Below the pieces are notes generated by a model, which ran no database searches, was not told the DNA's origin, and was given only the letters and a program-made list of their open reading frames with translations. A program made the translations under genes and the position numbers. From the NCBI GenBank assembly GCA_021414065.1, contig JAIOPE010000015.1, forward strand, positions 1 to 64,000: DNA of 64,000 bases. The letters run 5' to 3'. Source of the stretch: Planctomycetota bacterium. Its GTDB lineage: Bacteria > Planctomycetota > JAJSAM01 > JAJVHW01. Shown here piece by piece: positions 41,115 through 49,993 of this stretch (its first letter is position 1; the number at the start of each line of letters is the position of its first letter).

Positions 41115-42969
41115 CCGCCGCCATCCGGTCGAACGCCGCGACCACGCGGTCGCGCAGCGCGCCGAAGAACTCCTTCGTGTTGAAGTACGGAAGCTCCGTC
41201 GCCGGGTGCGGCAGATGGACGTCGTCGGGCATCGCGTAGTCGGTCGCGACGTATCCCTGGCGGCGCTCGATGCGCCAGCCGCGCAGGTGCGTGCGCCGCA
41301 CGACGCGCTGGAGTTCCTCGGCGGTGACTGCGAGCCCCGTCAACCCGCGGATGCCCTCGATCACGACGTCGTCCTTCAATCCGCAGAACTTGCAGATGCC
41401 GAGCACGTCGTCGCGCAGCATCGTGGGCCCGCGGCGCGTGATCGCGTCCACCCAGTAGTCCATGCCCGTCTCCTTCTCGTAGACGAGCAGCAGGTACGTG
41501 CGCATCGACATGTGGCCGCCCGCGAGGGCGAACGGGTATCCGGGGTTCGTCTGCGGCAGATACGCGGGATACTCCATTCCCTTGCTCTGCATCGCGTAGG
41601 CGGCTTCGCCGGTGGCGACTGCCAGACGCTTCGTCCCCTGCCCGAGCTCCGGCAGCCGGCCCTCCGCGATCGCGATGATCGCGTGCTCCGCTGCGGCGAC
41701 GTCGCCGTAGGCGAGTCCGCCCGCGACCGTGCGCCCCGCGGCAGCGTTGCGACGGTTGAACTCCATCGCGTATGAGAGCGTCACGCCGCAACTGATCGAG
41801 TCCATGCCCATCTCGTCCACGAGTTCGACGAGATCGCAGGCGGGGTCGATGTCGAACACGCCGATGTTTGACGCGAGCAGGTTGAGCGGTTCGTAGTCGA
41901 GCTTCGCGCGGTAGCGGCCGGGCTTGCCGTCGGGTTTCTTGTCGTAGACGTTCTTGTGGCAGCGGATGCCGCAGCGGTAGCACGCTTCGTCCTTCACGAC
42001 GTGGTCGCCCTTCTCGACTTCGGGCCGCCACAGCGGCTTCGACACCTCGGTGCCGGTGGGCATGAAGTTGAACTCGGGCACGGCGTGGATGGGGCCGAGC
42101 GCCTCGTAGTTCGCCCACGTACCGCCGCCGCCGCCGGTCTTCTTCTCGCGGAACCGGGCGCTGCCCGTGCCGCGCGCGACCTCGGTGTTGATGGTCTTCA
42201 GCGCGGCCGGTTGCGACTGCGCGGGCGGGTCCTTCACGTCGCACGCGATCGCCACGAGGTGCTTCGAACCCATCACGCCGCCGATGCCGCCGCGCCCGCA
42301 CCAGCGGGGCTTCGGGTCGCCCGAGGCGAACTGGTTCTCCGACGACAACGCGATCGCGGCGTACCGGACGGCGTCCCAGTGGTCGCCGGCGGGGCCCGTC
42401 ACGGCGAAGTGCGCCTCGGGGAAGCGGCGGTGGAGCGTCTGGATGCGGTCGTTCACGCGGCGCCCGACGAGGTCCGCGCCGTCTTCGAAGAGGAACGTCG
42501 CGGGGCCCGTGGCCGCGTCAACTGCGTCGCCGGCGTTCTCGCCGCTGTTGCGCACGATCCGCAGCAGCGTCGGCCGGTCCGCACGACCCGTGAAGACGAT
42601 CTCGTCGATCCCGAGGTGCCGCAACTTCGTCCCGAACTTGCACGACCCCGCGGTCCACATCGCCGACGGCTTCCCGGCGTCCGACGACTTGAGCGGCGAG
42701 TAGGCGTGGAAGAACGTCCGCAGGCCCGTCATGAACTGCGTCCCGGAGAGCAGTCCGAGGTTCAGGATCAGCGTGGCGCGCGGGTCGTACGCGTCGTCCA
42801 CCGGCCGCCCCTCAAGCAGTTTCATCGCCCGCGCGATCCCGCCGAGCGCGTCCTCGAGGTCCTCGCACGGAGCCGACTCGAAGCGCACCGTGCGCGTCGT
42901 GAGATCGACGTGATAGCGGCTCACTCGGAAGTCGGTTGCGGTGCGCGACGGGGCGGCGGTCGAGGTCAT
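41095..42969 (-). CDS. aldehyde:ferredoxin oxidoreductase family (tungsten/molybdopterin) enzyme
   Basis: A 624-residue AOR. The N-terminal domain has the YHVDLTTR start and RWCGRGGIGGVMGSK (pterin binding). The 4Fe-4S ligands are C330, C333 and C337 (CYRCGIRCHK) and a distal Cys in ICKFCGLKDD. Other family features are EPLNLLASNIGVFD, DEMGMDSISCGVTLSYAMEF and YVATDYAMPDD. It should oxidise aldehydes to carboxylates with ferredoxin, using a W-bis-pterin cofactor. Start ATG follows GGAGGA. It lies opposite the Tup/MoaD/MoeA operon and is its obvious client. No electron-carrier subunit is adjacent. A role in aromatic aldehyde oxidation feeding the box genes at 55-60 kb is only a thought. Confidence 0.93.
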   Translation of the reverse strand: MTSTAAPSRTATDFRVSRYHVDLTTRTVRFESAPCEDLEDALGGIARAMKLLEGRPVDDAYDPRATLILNLGLLSGTQFMTGLRTFFHAYSPLKSSDAGKPSAMWTAGSCKFGTKLRHLGIDEIVFTGRADRPTLLRIVRNSGENAGDAVDAATGPATFLFEDGADLVGRRVNDRIQTLHRRFPEAHFAVTGPAGDHWDAVRYAAIALSSENQFASGDPKPRWCGRGGIGGVMGSKHLVAIACDVKDPPAQSQPAALKTINTEVARGTGSARFREKKTGGGGGTWANYEALGPIHAVPEFNFMPTGTEVSKPLWRPEVEKGDHVVKDEACYRCGIRCHKNVYDKKPDGKPGRYRAKLDYEPLNLLASNIGVFDIDPACDLVELVDEMGMDSISCGVTLSYAMEFNRRNAAAGRTVAGGLAYGDVAAAEHAIIAIAEGRLPELGQGTKRLAVATGEAAYAMQSKGMEYPAYLPQTNPGYPFALAGGHMSMRTYLLLVYEKETGMDYWVDAITRRGPTMLRDDVLGICKFCGLKDDVVIEGIRGLTGLAVTAEELQRVVRRTHLRGWRIERRQGYVATDYAMPDDVHLPHPATELPYFNTKEFFGALRDRVVAAFDRMAAEEGLAI

Positions 42970-43086
42970 CGGGGGTCCTCCGCGGCGCAGTGTACCGGAG
43001 GGACCTGAGTCTCCTGCATGCCAGCGTTCACGGTCTCACCGACCCGCGGCCGCCCGCGGCGGCTACGATGTGGCGAGGGAGACTTC

Positions 43087-45459
43087 ATGCGCCACGCCGC
43101 CGCTGCATTCCTGGTCCTGATCGCCTGTGCCGCGTCGTCGCGGGCGGACGAGCCCGCGGAGCCCAGATACGCCGACAAGCCCGCGTCTTGGTGGGTCGAG
43201 GAACTCATTGCAGGAGACAACCCCGAGGCCGCGGGCAGCGTGCTGCGCAAGATGGGCGACAACGCCGCGCCGTCCGTCGCGGCCCGCCTTCCGACGACGC
43301 GCGCCGCGAGGGACAGGATCGCCCTGCTCTCGTTGCTCGGCGCGATGAAGGTCGTTCCTGCGTCGGTCGCGCCGCACTTGCAGGTCTGTCTCCGATCGGA
43401 CGACGCCGCGGAGCAGCGGGCGGCGCTGAAGGTCACGGAGCGCGTCGCGACGGGCGCGGCGGGACTGGCGAGCGACATCGCAGCGCTCCTCGGGTCGTCC
43501 GCGCCGGATGTCCGCGCGAGCGCCGCGACCGCACTCGGCGCGATGGGTGCCGCCGCCGTGCCGCACGTGGACGCGCTCGTCGCGTGCATCGATGATGCGG
43601 ATCCGCGCGTCCCGCTCGCGGCGGTCACTGCGCTCGGTCGGATCGGGCCCCCGGCCGCGGCGGCGCTTCCGGATCTTCTGTCGATCGCCGTCCCGCGCCC
43701 GCAGCAGGCGGCGCTCCTGTATGCACTCGTCGCGATCGGCCCGGACGACGAGCGCGTGGCCGACGCATTCGTGCGGGCGGCCGATTCCTCGGACGAGCAG
43801 ACGCGCGCGACCGTGTCCCACTTCCTCTCGCGCGTGACGCCGGTCGCCGGCGCGGTACAGGCCGCCGCGATCCGGCTCGTGAAACACGGCGACGCGAAGT
43901 GCCGGAGCGCCGCGGCCCAGGCGCTGGGCCGCCACGGCACGCAGCACGGGCGGTTCGCGGACGAACTGTACGTCTTGCTCGGTGATTCGGACGTGGGCGT
44001 CGTCGGCGCCGCGACCGAGGCGATGCTCCCGCGTGGAGAGGGCCCGCGACCGTCGGCCGAGCGGGTGGTCGCCGTATGGCGCAGTTCGAAGTTCCCCATG
44101 GCGTTCACCCAACTGCTGAAGTCACTCGGCGCGGAGGTCGGGACCGCGCTGTTCGAGGCAGCGGCGTCGGACAACGACGAGCTGCGCGGCTCCGCGTGGC
44201 ACATCATCCAACGTACGCAGAGCGGGAGTCTCACCGCCGACGCCGACTCGCTGACGCGCGTGCTCCTGGACCATCGGATCATCGCCGATCGGCGGTTCGG
44301 TCTGTTTTCGCTCGTCGTCAATCAGGGCGCGATGGTCGGCGAACCGCTGCGCCTCGTGCTGAACGCGGTGGTGCGAGAGGGAGATCCCAAGTCGGCCGCG
44401 CTGGCTGTGCCCCTGCTGAGCAAGGGCCCGGATCGACTCGGGCCGCTCCTGGCGGCAAGCGCCCGTCCCGAGCCCGAGGTGCGCGCGGCGGCGCTCGCCG
44501 CGATGGCGAACCTGTTGGCGGCCGACGCAACTGTGCGCGATGCGACGGTGCGGGCGCTCGACGATCCCGACGAGGCCGTCCGCGCGACCGCGCTGCGCGT
44601 CTTGTCCGGCCATCGCGGCCCCGCGTGGGACACGGCGTCGGCGGCGCGCGACGCGCTTCTGGCGCGCCTTCCCGCGCTGGTGGGCGTCGGACCGGAGGAG
44701 CGTCGCAGCGTTCTCTCCATCGCTGCGTCCATTCCGGAAGCCGCGCGGCCGCTGCCGCTCCTCGTGTCGATGCTCGCGTTCGACGACTGCGCCGAGTCCG
44801 TGATCGACATCCTGGGCGCCCGCGGGGCGAGCATCTTGCCTCGCCCCGCCGATCCGGACCCCGCCGCGCTCCTGACGCCCCTGCTCGACGGCGAGGACCT
44901 GGTCCTCGCGGCTCGGGCCGCTCGCGTGCTCGCCATGCGGCGGCGCACCGCCCCGGGCATCGTCGAGCGGCTGCCCGCCTGGATCGAGTCGTCCGACCCG
45001 CGCGTCGCGCGGGCTGCGCTGCTGGCCGCGAACGACCTCGTGAATGCCGACATCGCGCGAATTGGCGGGTCGCTCGTCCGTGCGGCGCGCGCAGGAGTCG
45101 AGGGTGTGGCGTGGCCCGCGTGCAGCGCTCTGTCGCGCATCGCCAACGACGAGCCCGTCGCGCGCGACGCCCTGCTCGCGGTCGCCGACGACCCCAAGAA
45201 CTCCGGGCAGATCGCGGTGATTCAGTTCCTGGCGTCCTTCGGCGATCCCGGCATCACGCGCATCGTCGCGTTCCTTGACCACCAGAACCGCGACGCGCGG
45301 CGGAGCGCGTGCATCGCGCTGCTCCCGATCGCGCGACGCGACGGAGGCAACCGCGAGGTCCTCGTCTCCGCGACGCCGTCCCTCGATCGCCTCGCAGCGT
45401 CGGACGACCTGGAGGTTGCCCGCCTCGCGAAGGACGTGCTGACGGCGATCCGCCGGTGA
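43087..45459 (+). CDS. exported HEAT-repeat protein
   Basis: A 790-residue protein. GAGGGAG precedes the ATG; the signal peptide is RHAAAAFLVLIACAASSRA. After YADKPASWWVEELIAGDNPEAAGSVLRKMG the protein is built of HEAT helical pairs, for example LLGSSAPDVRASAATALGAMG, VDDADPR-type ACIDDADPRVPLAAVTALGRIG and ALDDPDEAVRATALRVLSG. Such exported HEAT proteins are common in Planctomycetota; partner unknown. TACGAT at 43064-43069 is a likely -10. Divergent from AOR by 117 bp. Confidence 0.85.
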   Translation: MRHAAAAFLVLIACAASSRADEPAEPRYADKPASWWVEELIAGDNPEAAGSVLRKMGDNAAPSVAARLPTTRAARDRIALLSLLGAMKVVPASVAPHLQVCLRSDDAAEQRAALKVTERVATGAAGLASDIAALLGSSAPDVRASAATALGAMGAAAVPHVDALVACIDDADPRVPLAAVTALGRIGPPAAAALPDLLSIAVPRPQQAALLYALVAIGPDDERVADAFVRAADSSDEQTRATVSHFLSRVTPVAGAVQAAAIRLVKHGDAKCRSAAAQALGRHGTQHGRFADELYVLLGDSDVGVVGAATEAMLPRGEGPRPSAERVVAVWRSSKFPMAFTQLLKSLGAEVGTALFEAAASDNDELRGSAWHIIQRTQSGSLTADADSLTRVLLDHRIIADRRFGLFSLVVNQGAMVGEPLRLVLNAVVREGDPKSAALAVPLLSKGPDRLGPLLAASARPEPEVRAAALAAMANLLAADATVRDATVRALDDPDEAVRATALRVLSGHRGPAWDTASAARDALLARLPALVGVGPEERRSVLSIAASIPEAARPLPLLVSMLAFDDCAESVIDILGARGASILPRPADPDPAALLTPLLDGEDLVLAARAARVLAMRRRTAPGIVERLPAWIESSDPRVARAALLAANDLVNADIARIGGSLVRAARAGVEGVAWPACSALSRIANDEPVARDALLAVADDPKNSGQIAVIQFLASFGDPGITRIVAFLDHQNRDARRSACIALLPIARRDGGNREVLVSATPSLDRLAASDDLEVARLAKDVLTAIRR

Positions 45460-45471
45460 GCCGACGCTCGT

Positions 45472-46065
45472 CTACTGCGGGGCCGACTCGGCCGCCGGCG
45501 TCTTGCCCGGGCTCACCGGCACGACGCGCGCGAGAACGACCACCGGCTCGGCGCCCGCGCCGACCGGAACGCGAACCACGCGCGATTCGACTCCAAACGC
45601 CAGGTCGGCGGTGCCCTCGACCTCGTCCGTGACGAGCTTCGGGATCTGGATCGTGACGGGCTTCGTGAACGCTCCGAGCGTCGTCGTGAACGTCTCGATG
45701 GGGCGCTTCAGCGCCGCGCGCCTCACCTTGTACGCGAGCTTCACGCGACCGTCGGGCGCGTCGGCGACGTCGCACTCGAACCACACACCCTCATCCAACG
45801 TCTCGATGACCGGGTCGACGATGAAGCACTCCTGCCCGACCTCGACCTCGTAGTCCTTGACGTACGTGTACGGCTCGACCGCCATCGCGTTCGCGCGCTG
45901 ACCGGCGCGACAGGTCGCGCTCGGCGCCGCGACCCGCGTTCCGTCGGCCCGCTCGAACGCGATCTCGATTCGGACGTCGTTCGGAGTCTCCGCGATCGGC
46001 GTGGCGCGCGTCGCGCAGCCCGCAGTCGCCCACCCCACCAAAGCCAGCAGCGGCCAGCGATTCAT
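45472..46065 (-). CDS. hypothetical lipoprotein
   Basis: A 197-residue protein. ATG is chosen after GGAGG; an earlier ATG exists at 46086 but lacks a site. MNRWPLLALVGWATAGC is a lipoprotein signal with Cys17. The mature part is beta-rich with paired repeats of the type VRIEIAFERADG and TADLAFGVESRVVRVPVG; two further Cys (AGQEC.. and WFEC) may form a disulfide. It resembles accessory proteins of secretin or pilus systems only vaguely; function unknown. Convergent with the HEAT gene (12 bp). Confidence 0.65.
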   Translation of the reverse strand: MNRWPLLALVGWATAGCATRATPIAETPNDVRIEIAFERADGTRVAAPSATCRAGQRANAMAVEPYTYVKDYEVEVGQECFIVDPVIETLDEGVWFECDVADAPDGRVKLAYKVRRAALKRPIETFTTTLGAFTKPVTIQIPKLVTDEVEGTADLAFGVESRVVRVPVGAGAEPVVVLARVVPVSPGKTPAAESAPQ

Positions 46066-46312
46066 CGGTGCCTCCATGGCCGACACGCTCGCGCCGTCAC
46101 GTCATCGGTGCATCACGTCGCAGCCGCCGTCGCCGCCGGCTGCGCGTCGGCGTCCGACGGTGGCACGAGCGCGGCGTTGACATCGTGCCGTTCGCGGAGT
46201 GCGTGGCGAACCTGGACCAGTGGATCTGAGGATGACGGCGCACGCCGCGGGGCCCTCGCGCCGCCGGTCGTCGTTCCCGGTCGCCTGCGCGCGCGGTACG
46301 ATCTGTTGCGCA

Positions 46313-46687
46313 ATGTCCACCAGGCTCTTCCGGACGATGAAGCTCGCAGACGACGACCGACCGGCAGTTGGGAGACTTCCGAAGATGCTCGGTGTCCGGA
46401 TCGGGATCGACGTCCGCCCCGATGCGCAGGACCGCGTGCGTCCCGGCGCGGGCATGTCGGCTTCAACGGACCCCTACTCCCTGTTGCCCCACCTCTTGCC
46501 GAAGGCGTACGGCGGCACCGCAGACGATCCGCTTTGGGAGATCGGCGACGACCGCATCGGGGATCCGCTGGCGGTGCGCGCCACGCGACGGCCGCACCAC
46601 GTTCAGGTCGAGCCGCAGCGGATGATGGATCTCAACGACTACGAACGGGCGCTCGCCGGCACGCGCGACGACTGGAGCATGTCATGA
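46313..46687 (+). CDS. Tse2-like ADP-ribosyltransferase toxin domain protein
   Basis: A 124-residue protein. The pattern MSTRLFRTMKLADDDRPAVG..P..LGVR, then V.PG.GMSAS, LLPHLLPKAYGG, DPLWEI and finally H.QVEPQRMMDLNDYERALAGTRDDW matches, in order, the conserved blocks of the Tse2-type ADP-ribosyltransferase toxin family, as I remember it. Tse2 itself is a type VI effector of Pseudomonas; free-standing relatives are common in genomes with a small protein encoded next. Here the stop overlaps the 98-residue gene by 4 nt. TACGAT (46297-46302) lies 10 nt before the ATG. No secretion genes are near, so a toxin-antitoxin-like or immunity arrangement is more likely. Confidence 0.6.
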   Translation: MSTRLFRTMKLADDDRPAVGRLPKMLGVRIGIDVRPDAQDRVRPGAGMSASTDPYSLLPHLLPKAYGGTADDPLWEIGDDRIGDPLAVRATRRPHHVQVEPQRMMDLNDYERALAGTRDDWSMS

Positions 46688-46980
46688 CCGCCGATGCGAT
46701 CTCATCAGGCTTGGCGCGCTACCTCGAGATCGAGCGTCGCTTGCTCGCGCATCGCGCGAGTCGGTGGTTCGCGGGGGTGACGGACGGCGAGGACCCGGCT
46801 GAGGCCCGGTTCTTCGACGAGCTGGACGACGCGGGCAACGCCCTGACAGGCGACGAGCGGGCGGCGCTGCGAGAGATCGTCATCGCGAGGGCGACCATCC
46901 GGCCCGGCGACACGGACGTGGACGTCGCCTCACCGACACGGACCGGGCAGGGGCCGCGTCGCGTGGCGCGGGTCGCCTGA
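46684..46980 (+). CDS. small acidic protein, putative antitoxin/immunity partner
   Basis: A 98-residue protein. The core RYLEIERRLLAHRASRWFAGVTDGEDPAEARFFDELDDAGNALTGDERAALREIV is two acidic helices separated by a loop, the shape of small proteins found next to Tse2-like genes. No DNA-binding motif is seen. It overlaps the upstream gene by 4 nt and the next gene by 1 nt. Neutralising the upstream toxin is inferred from context only. Confidence 0.5.
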   Translation: MTADAISSGLARYLEIERRLLAHRASRWFAGVTDGEDPAEARFFDELDDAGNALTGDERAALREIVIARATIRPGDTDVDVASPTRTGQGPRRVARVA

Positions 46981-47777
46981 TGTACGTCACCGCACACCGC
47001 GTCGAGACGCCGGGGAACAGCACGGGAGTCAACTCGTACCTGTTCCTGCACTTCGACGACCCGGTGCCGATGCTCCGCCCCGAGGAACCCGACGTCGCCT
47101 ACGTGGCGCAGTTCGCCGCCGGGACTTGCGTCGCGGAGAAGGAAGACGTCCGTCCCGGCGGCAACACGGTCAAGTGCTCGCTCGATGTCGTTGGTTGCGA
47201 CGATGCGTCGGCGGTGAGCGTGCGACGGGTGGTGGCGGAACTCCGGGCGCAACTCCAGAGGAAGCTGCCGCCGCTTCGCGCCGTGACGTCCGGACTCGCG
47301 GCCGCATTCAACGCAACGCTGGACTTCGACGAGGATCCCGTCGGCCGTTTGGCGGCGTTCGATGATCTGTCGTCGCGCGTGCTGGCCATGCTGCCGCTTC
47401 GTTCCAAGGCGCACCAGCCGCGCGGGCCACTCGTCGTCTGGGTGCAGTACCGCGCGGAGGGCATCGAGCTGTCGCTGCCGTCCGCGACCCGCGCTCGCCT
47501 AGGCAGCAGCATTGCGCATCGTATGAAGGCGGTGCTTCCCGCCGAGGTCGTGGCCCACTTCCCCGGCAAGGGGCGCGAGGCCCTCCTCGACGTCGCGACG
47601 GCGCTCACCGGGAAGAACCGCGACCAGCTTCGGCGTGCCGGCGGACTCGTGTTCGTGGACCCGACGACCGAGGCCGAGGTGCAGCGGTGGCCGGAGGCGT
47701 TGTCGTCCGCGCAGCCGTCCGCGCCGCCCGTCGTTTCTCGTAAGCGCGGAAAGGTCCAGCGCCGCCGCTCGCCTTGA
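46980..47777 (+). CDS. hypothetical protein of the Tse2-like operon
   Basis: A 265-residue soluble protein I do not recognise. The N-terminal ~70 residues are beta-rich (VTAHRVETPG, SYLFLHFDD, YVAQFAAGTC); a helical middle and another beta part follow (GPLVVWVQYRAEGIELSLPS). The end is basic (RKRGKVQRRRSP), which suggests nucleic-acid contact. Three Cys. It is translationally coupled to the small protein (TGATG). Convergent with thiI (39 bp). Confidence 0.5.
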   Translation: MYVTAHRVETPGNSTGVNSYLFLHFDDPVPMLRPEEPDVAYVAQFAAGTCVAEKEDVRPGGNTVKCSLDVVGCDDASAVSVRRVVAELRAQLQRKLPPLRAVTSGLAAAFNATLDFDEDPVGRLAAFDDLSSRVLAMLPLRSKAHQPRGPLVVWVQYRAEGIELSLPSATRARLGSSIAHRMKAVLPAEVVAHFPGKGREALLDVATALTGKNRDQLRRAGGLVFVDPTTEAEVQRWPEALSSAQPSAPPVVSRKRGKVQRRRSP

Positions 47778-47816
47778 TCCGACGTCGCCGTCGCGGTCGC
47801 TACGCGACTCGTGCCA

Positions 47817-49031
47817 TTACGCGATTGGCGACTCTGCGGCCGGTTCGGCGCTCGCCTCCCCCGACTCCAGCGGATGGAAGTCGTGGACCTCGCGGCGCTC
47901 GCAGGCGGCGAGGACGAGCGGGGCGAGGTCGTACTTCGACTCGGCCTCGCGGACCTCGGCGACCGTGGTGATCGTGCGCGGGTGGCGGGCGACGAGGAGG
48001 CCGCAGCAATCTTCGCCGGGGCGTACGGAGATCTCGTACGTGCCGATGCGGCGGGCCGTGTCGATCGTGTCGCGCTTGATCGATCCGTGGAGGGGGCCGA
48101 GGATCGGCGGCTCGACTGCGTCGTAGACGGACGCCAGGTTCTCGAGCGTCTGCGACGCGACCTGGCTGATGGCGTCGCCGACGACGATCGCCGTGGCGTG
48201 CGACGCGCGCTTCATCTCGGCCGCGACGCGCAGCATCGCGCGGCGGTAGAGGAGCATCCGCAGTTCCGCGGGCGCGGCGGCGACGATCTCCCGCTGGATG
48301 TCCTCGAACGGAATGAGCACGAGCCGCATGCGGCCCTGATGGCGGGCGAGCGCGCGGCCGAGGTCAAGGACCTTCTCGCGGACGCCCTCGCCGGAAAAGC
48401 TCCGATTCCAGAGGTGCAGACAGCTCACGTCGCACCCGCGGACCATCACGCGCCACGCGGCGACGGGCGAGTCGATGCCGCCCGAGAGCAGCGCGACGAC
48501 CTTCCCGGCGGTGCCGACCGGCAGTCCGTCGGGACCCTGGAACCGAGCGGCGTGGACGTAGCCGGCGTGACCGTCCACCTCGACCGCGAAGTCGTCGGCG
48601 GGGTCGTGCAGGTCCACGGTCCGGCCCGTGGCCTGCCACACCGCACCGCCGATCTCGCGCATCATCGTCATGCTGTCGAACGGAAGCGTCTTCTCCGTGC
48701 GTCGGGCCGTGATGCGGAACGTGCCCTTGCCCTTCCTCGCGGCTTCGACGGTCACCTTCGCCATCGCTTCGATCGTCGGGGCGGTGCGCGTCGCGGCGGC
48801 GACCCACGCGATTCCCGGTTGCAGGGCGATCAGGCGGAGCAGGTCCTCCCGCAGTTCCTCGGGGATGTGCTCCATCGAAAACGTGAGTCGGCCGGACTCG
48901 CGGCGCACCTTCACCGGAGCGACCGGCGCGAGCAGTCGCTGGACGTTCGTCGCGAGGCGGCCCTCGAACCAGGAGCGGTTCCCGCCCTTGGTCCCGATCT
49001 CTCCGTAGTGGATCACCGCGTGGTCGTGCAT
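47817..49031 (-). CDS. thiI: tRNA 4-thiouridine synthase ThiI
   Basis: A 404-residue cytoplasmic enzyme. The N-terminal ferredoxin-like/THUMP region (1-165) starts with VIHYGEIGTKGGNR, typical of ThiI. The PP-loop LLSGGIDSPVAA (181-192) binds ATP to adenylate U8 of tRNA; GDAISQVASQTLENL is also diagnostic. It has the short form without the C-terminal rhodanese domain; the sulfur-accepting Cys of that domain is therefore absent and the pair PGEDCCG (about 361) remains. The ATG starting MHDHAVIHYGE is chosen; the frame opens 38 codons earlier. Confidence 0.92.
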   Translation of the reverse strand: MHDHAVIHYGEIGTKGGNRSWFEGRLATNVQRLLAPVAPVKVRRESGRLTFSMEHIPEELREDLLRLIALQPGIAWVAAATRTAPTIEAMAKVTVEAARKGKGTFRITARRTEKTLPFDSMTMMREIGGAVWQATGRTVDLHDPADDFAVEVDGHAGYVHAARFQGPDGLPVGTAGKVVALLSGGIDSPVAAWRVMVRGCDVSCLHLWNRSFSGEGVREKVLDLGRALARHQGRMRLVLIPFEDIQREIVAAAPAELRMLLYRRAMLRVAAEMKRASHATAIVVGDAISQVASQTLENLASVYDAVEPPILGPLHGSIKRDTIDTARRIGTYEISVRPGEDCCGLLVARHPRTITTVAEVREAESKYDLAPLVLAACERREVHDFHPLESGEASAEPAAESPIA

Positions 49032-49156
49032 GGGGAACCGGCCAAGGTGCGGCGGGGGCCTGCGCCCGTCCAGGAACGGCGGAGCGGCACGGGAAATGCA
49101 ACCCGGCGGGCGAGCCCGGGGATAACGTCCCGGACCAACTGCCAAGGAGACATCCC

Positions 49157-49555
49157 GTGTCGATGCACAAGCTCGGATACCTGGTCCTCTGCGACGCGCA
49201 CACGAAGGCTGCGGGCAAGGACTGCCTGATCGGCGTGTTCAACCGCATCTTCGTGGGCCGTTTCCCGGCGATGCACGAGACGTGCTTCCTCGCCTTCGAG
49301 CTGTGGACGACCCCCGGCGACCACAAGCTCGGCGTCCGCATCAAGAACACCGACGGCGGCGACGCCGTCCAGCCCCTCGGCCCGCTCGAGATGAAGGTCT
49401 CGGCCGTCGGCCAGGCGAGCGGTGCGATCCAGCTCCGCAACCTGCCCCTCGAGAAGCCGGGCATCTACTCGTTCGTCGTCGAGATCGACGGCGAGCCCGT
49501 CGGCGCCCGCGACCTGATTGTCGAGTCGATCCCGCAGCGCCCCGCGCAGGCGTAA
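49157..49555 (+). CDS. DUF6941-like small beta protein
   Basis: A 132-residue protein with the order LGYLVLCDAHTK, L..GVFNRIFVGRFPAMHETCFLAF, then beta strands ending FVVEIDGEPVG. It looks like proteins of the DUF6941 family. GTG at 49157 is preferred because AAGGAGA lies 6-7 nt before it; the next ATG (49163) would be too far. Function unknown. A hairpin terminator follows. Confidence 0.7.
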   Translation: MSMHKLGYLVLCDAHTKAAGKDCLIGVFNRIFVGRFPAMHETCFLAFELWTTPGDHKLGVRIKNTDGGDAVQPLGPLEMKVSAVGQASGAIQLRNLPLEKPGIYSFVVEIDGEPVGARDLIVESIPQRPAQA

Positions 49556-49572
49556 GCCGCTCGAACGACTGC

Positions 49573-49613
49573 ATGGCCCGACAGTCCCTTCGCGGGGGCT
49601 GCCGGGCCATTTC
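49573..49613. terminator. intrinsic terminator between convergent genes
   Basis: ATGGCCCG-A-CAG-T-CCC pairs with GGGG-CTG-C-CGGGCCAT around the loop TTCGC, and TTTCG follows. It starts 17 nt after the stop of the DUF6941-like gene. It may serve the Rieske gene on the other strand too. Confidence 0.75.
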
Positions 49614-49620
49614 GTGGACG

Positions 49621-49941
49621 TCAGTCCGCTCGGCAGGCGGTTCCGACGAGGACCCGGCCCGCCTCGACGCGGACCTCCACCGGGCGGGCCGACGGCGCGT
49701 TCTTGAACAGCGGGCACGCGCCCGTCGCGACGTCGAACTTCCAGCCGTGCCACGCGCACACGATGAAACCGTCGCGCAGCACGCCCTCGCTGAGGGGGGC
49801 ACCCGCGTGGGGGCAGTGGTCCACGAGCGCGGTCCAGCCGGCCTCGGTGCGCAGGAGAGCGACCGCGGTCCCCGAAACGTCCACGCGGCGGGCCGTGCCG
49901 GGCTGCTGATCGTCCACCGAACCGACATCTTGCCAGGTCAT
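49621..49941 (-). CDS. Rieske [2Fe-2S] ferredoxin-like protein
   Basis: A 106-residue single Rieske domain. Ligands are Cys43-His45 in DHCPHAGAPLSEG and Cys62-His65 in VCAWHGWKFD, with GA-rich TGACPLFKN between strands. It is the stand-alone type that donates electrons to oxygenases or reductases; partner unknown. The start codon overlaps an in-frame ATG of the divergent sigma gene, but that gene is better begun at 49994. Confidence 0.92.
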   Translation of the reverse strand: MTWQDVGSVDDQQPGTARRVDVSGTAVALLRTEAGWTALVDHCPHAGAPLSEGVLRDGFIVCAWHGWKFDVATGACPLFKNAPSARPVEVRVEAGRVLVGTACRAD

Positions 49942-49993
49942 GGCGGGGGAGTCTCCCGGACGGGAGGCTCGCAGGGCGAGCTATCGTAGGGGG

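Noticed and set aside
46120..46215. Short coding-like stretch (HERGVDIVPFAECVANLDQW) before the Tse2-like gene
   Set aside because: It has no start codon or ribosome site and is about 25 codons long; possibly a decayed gene end, not enough to annotate.
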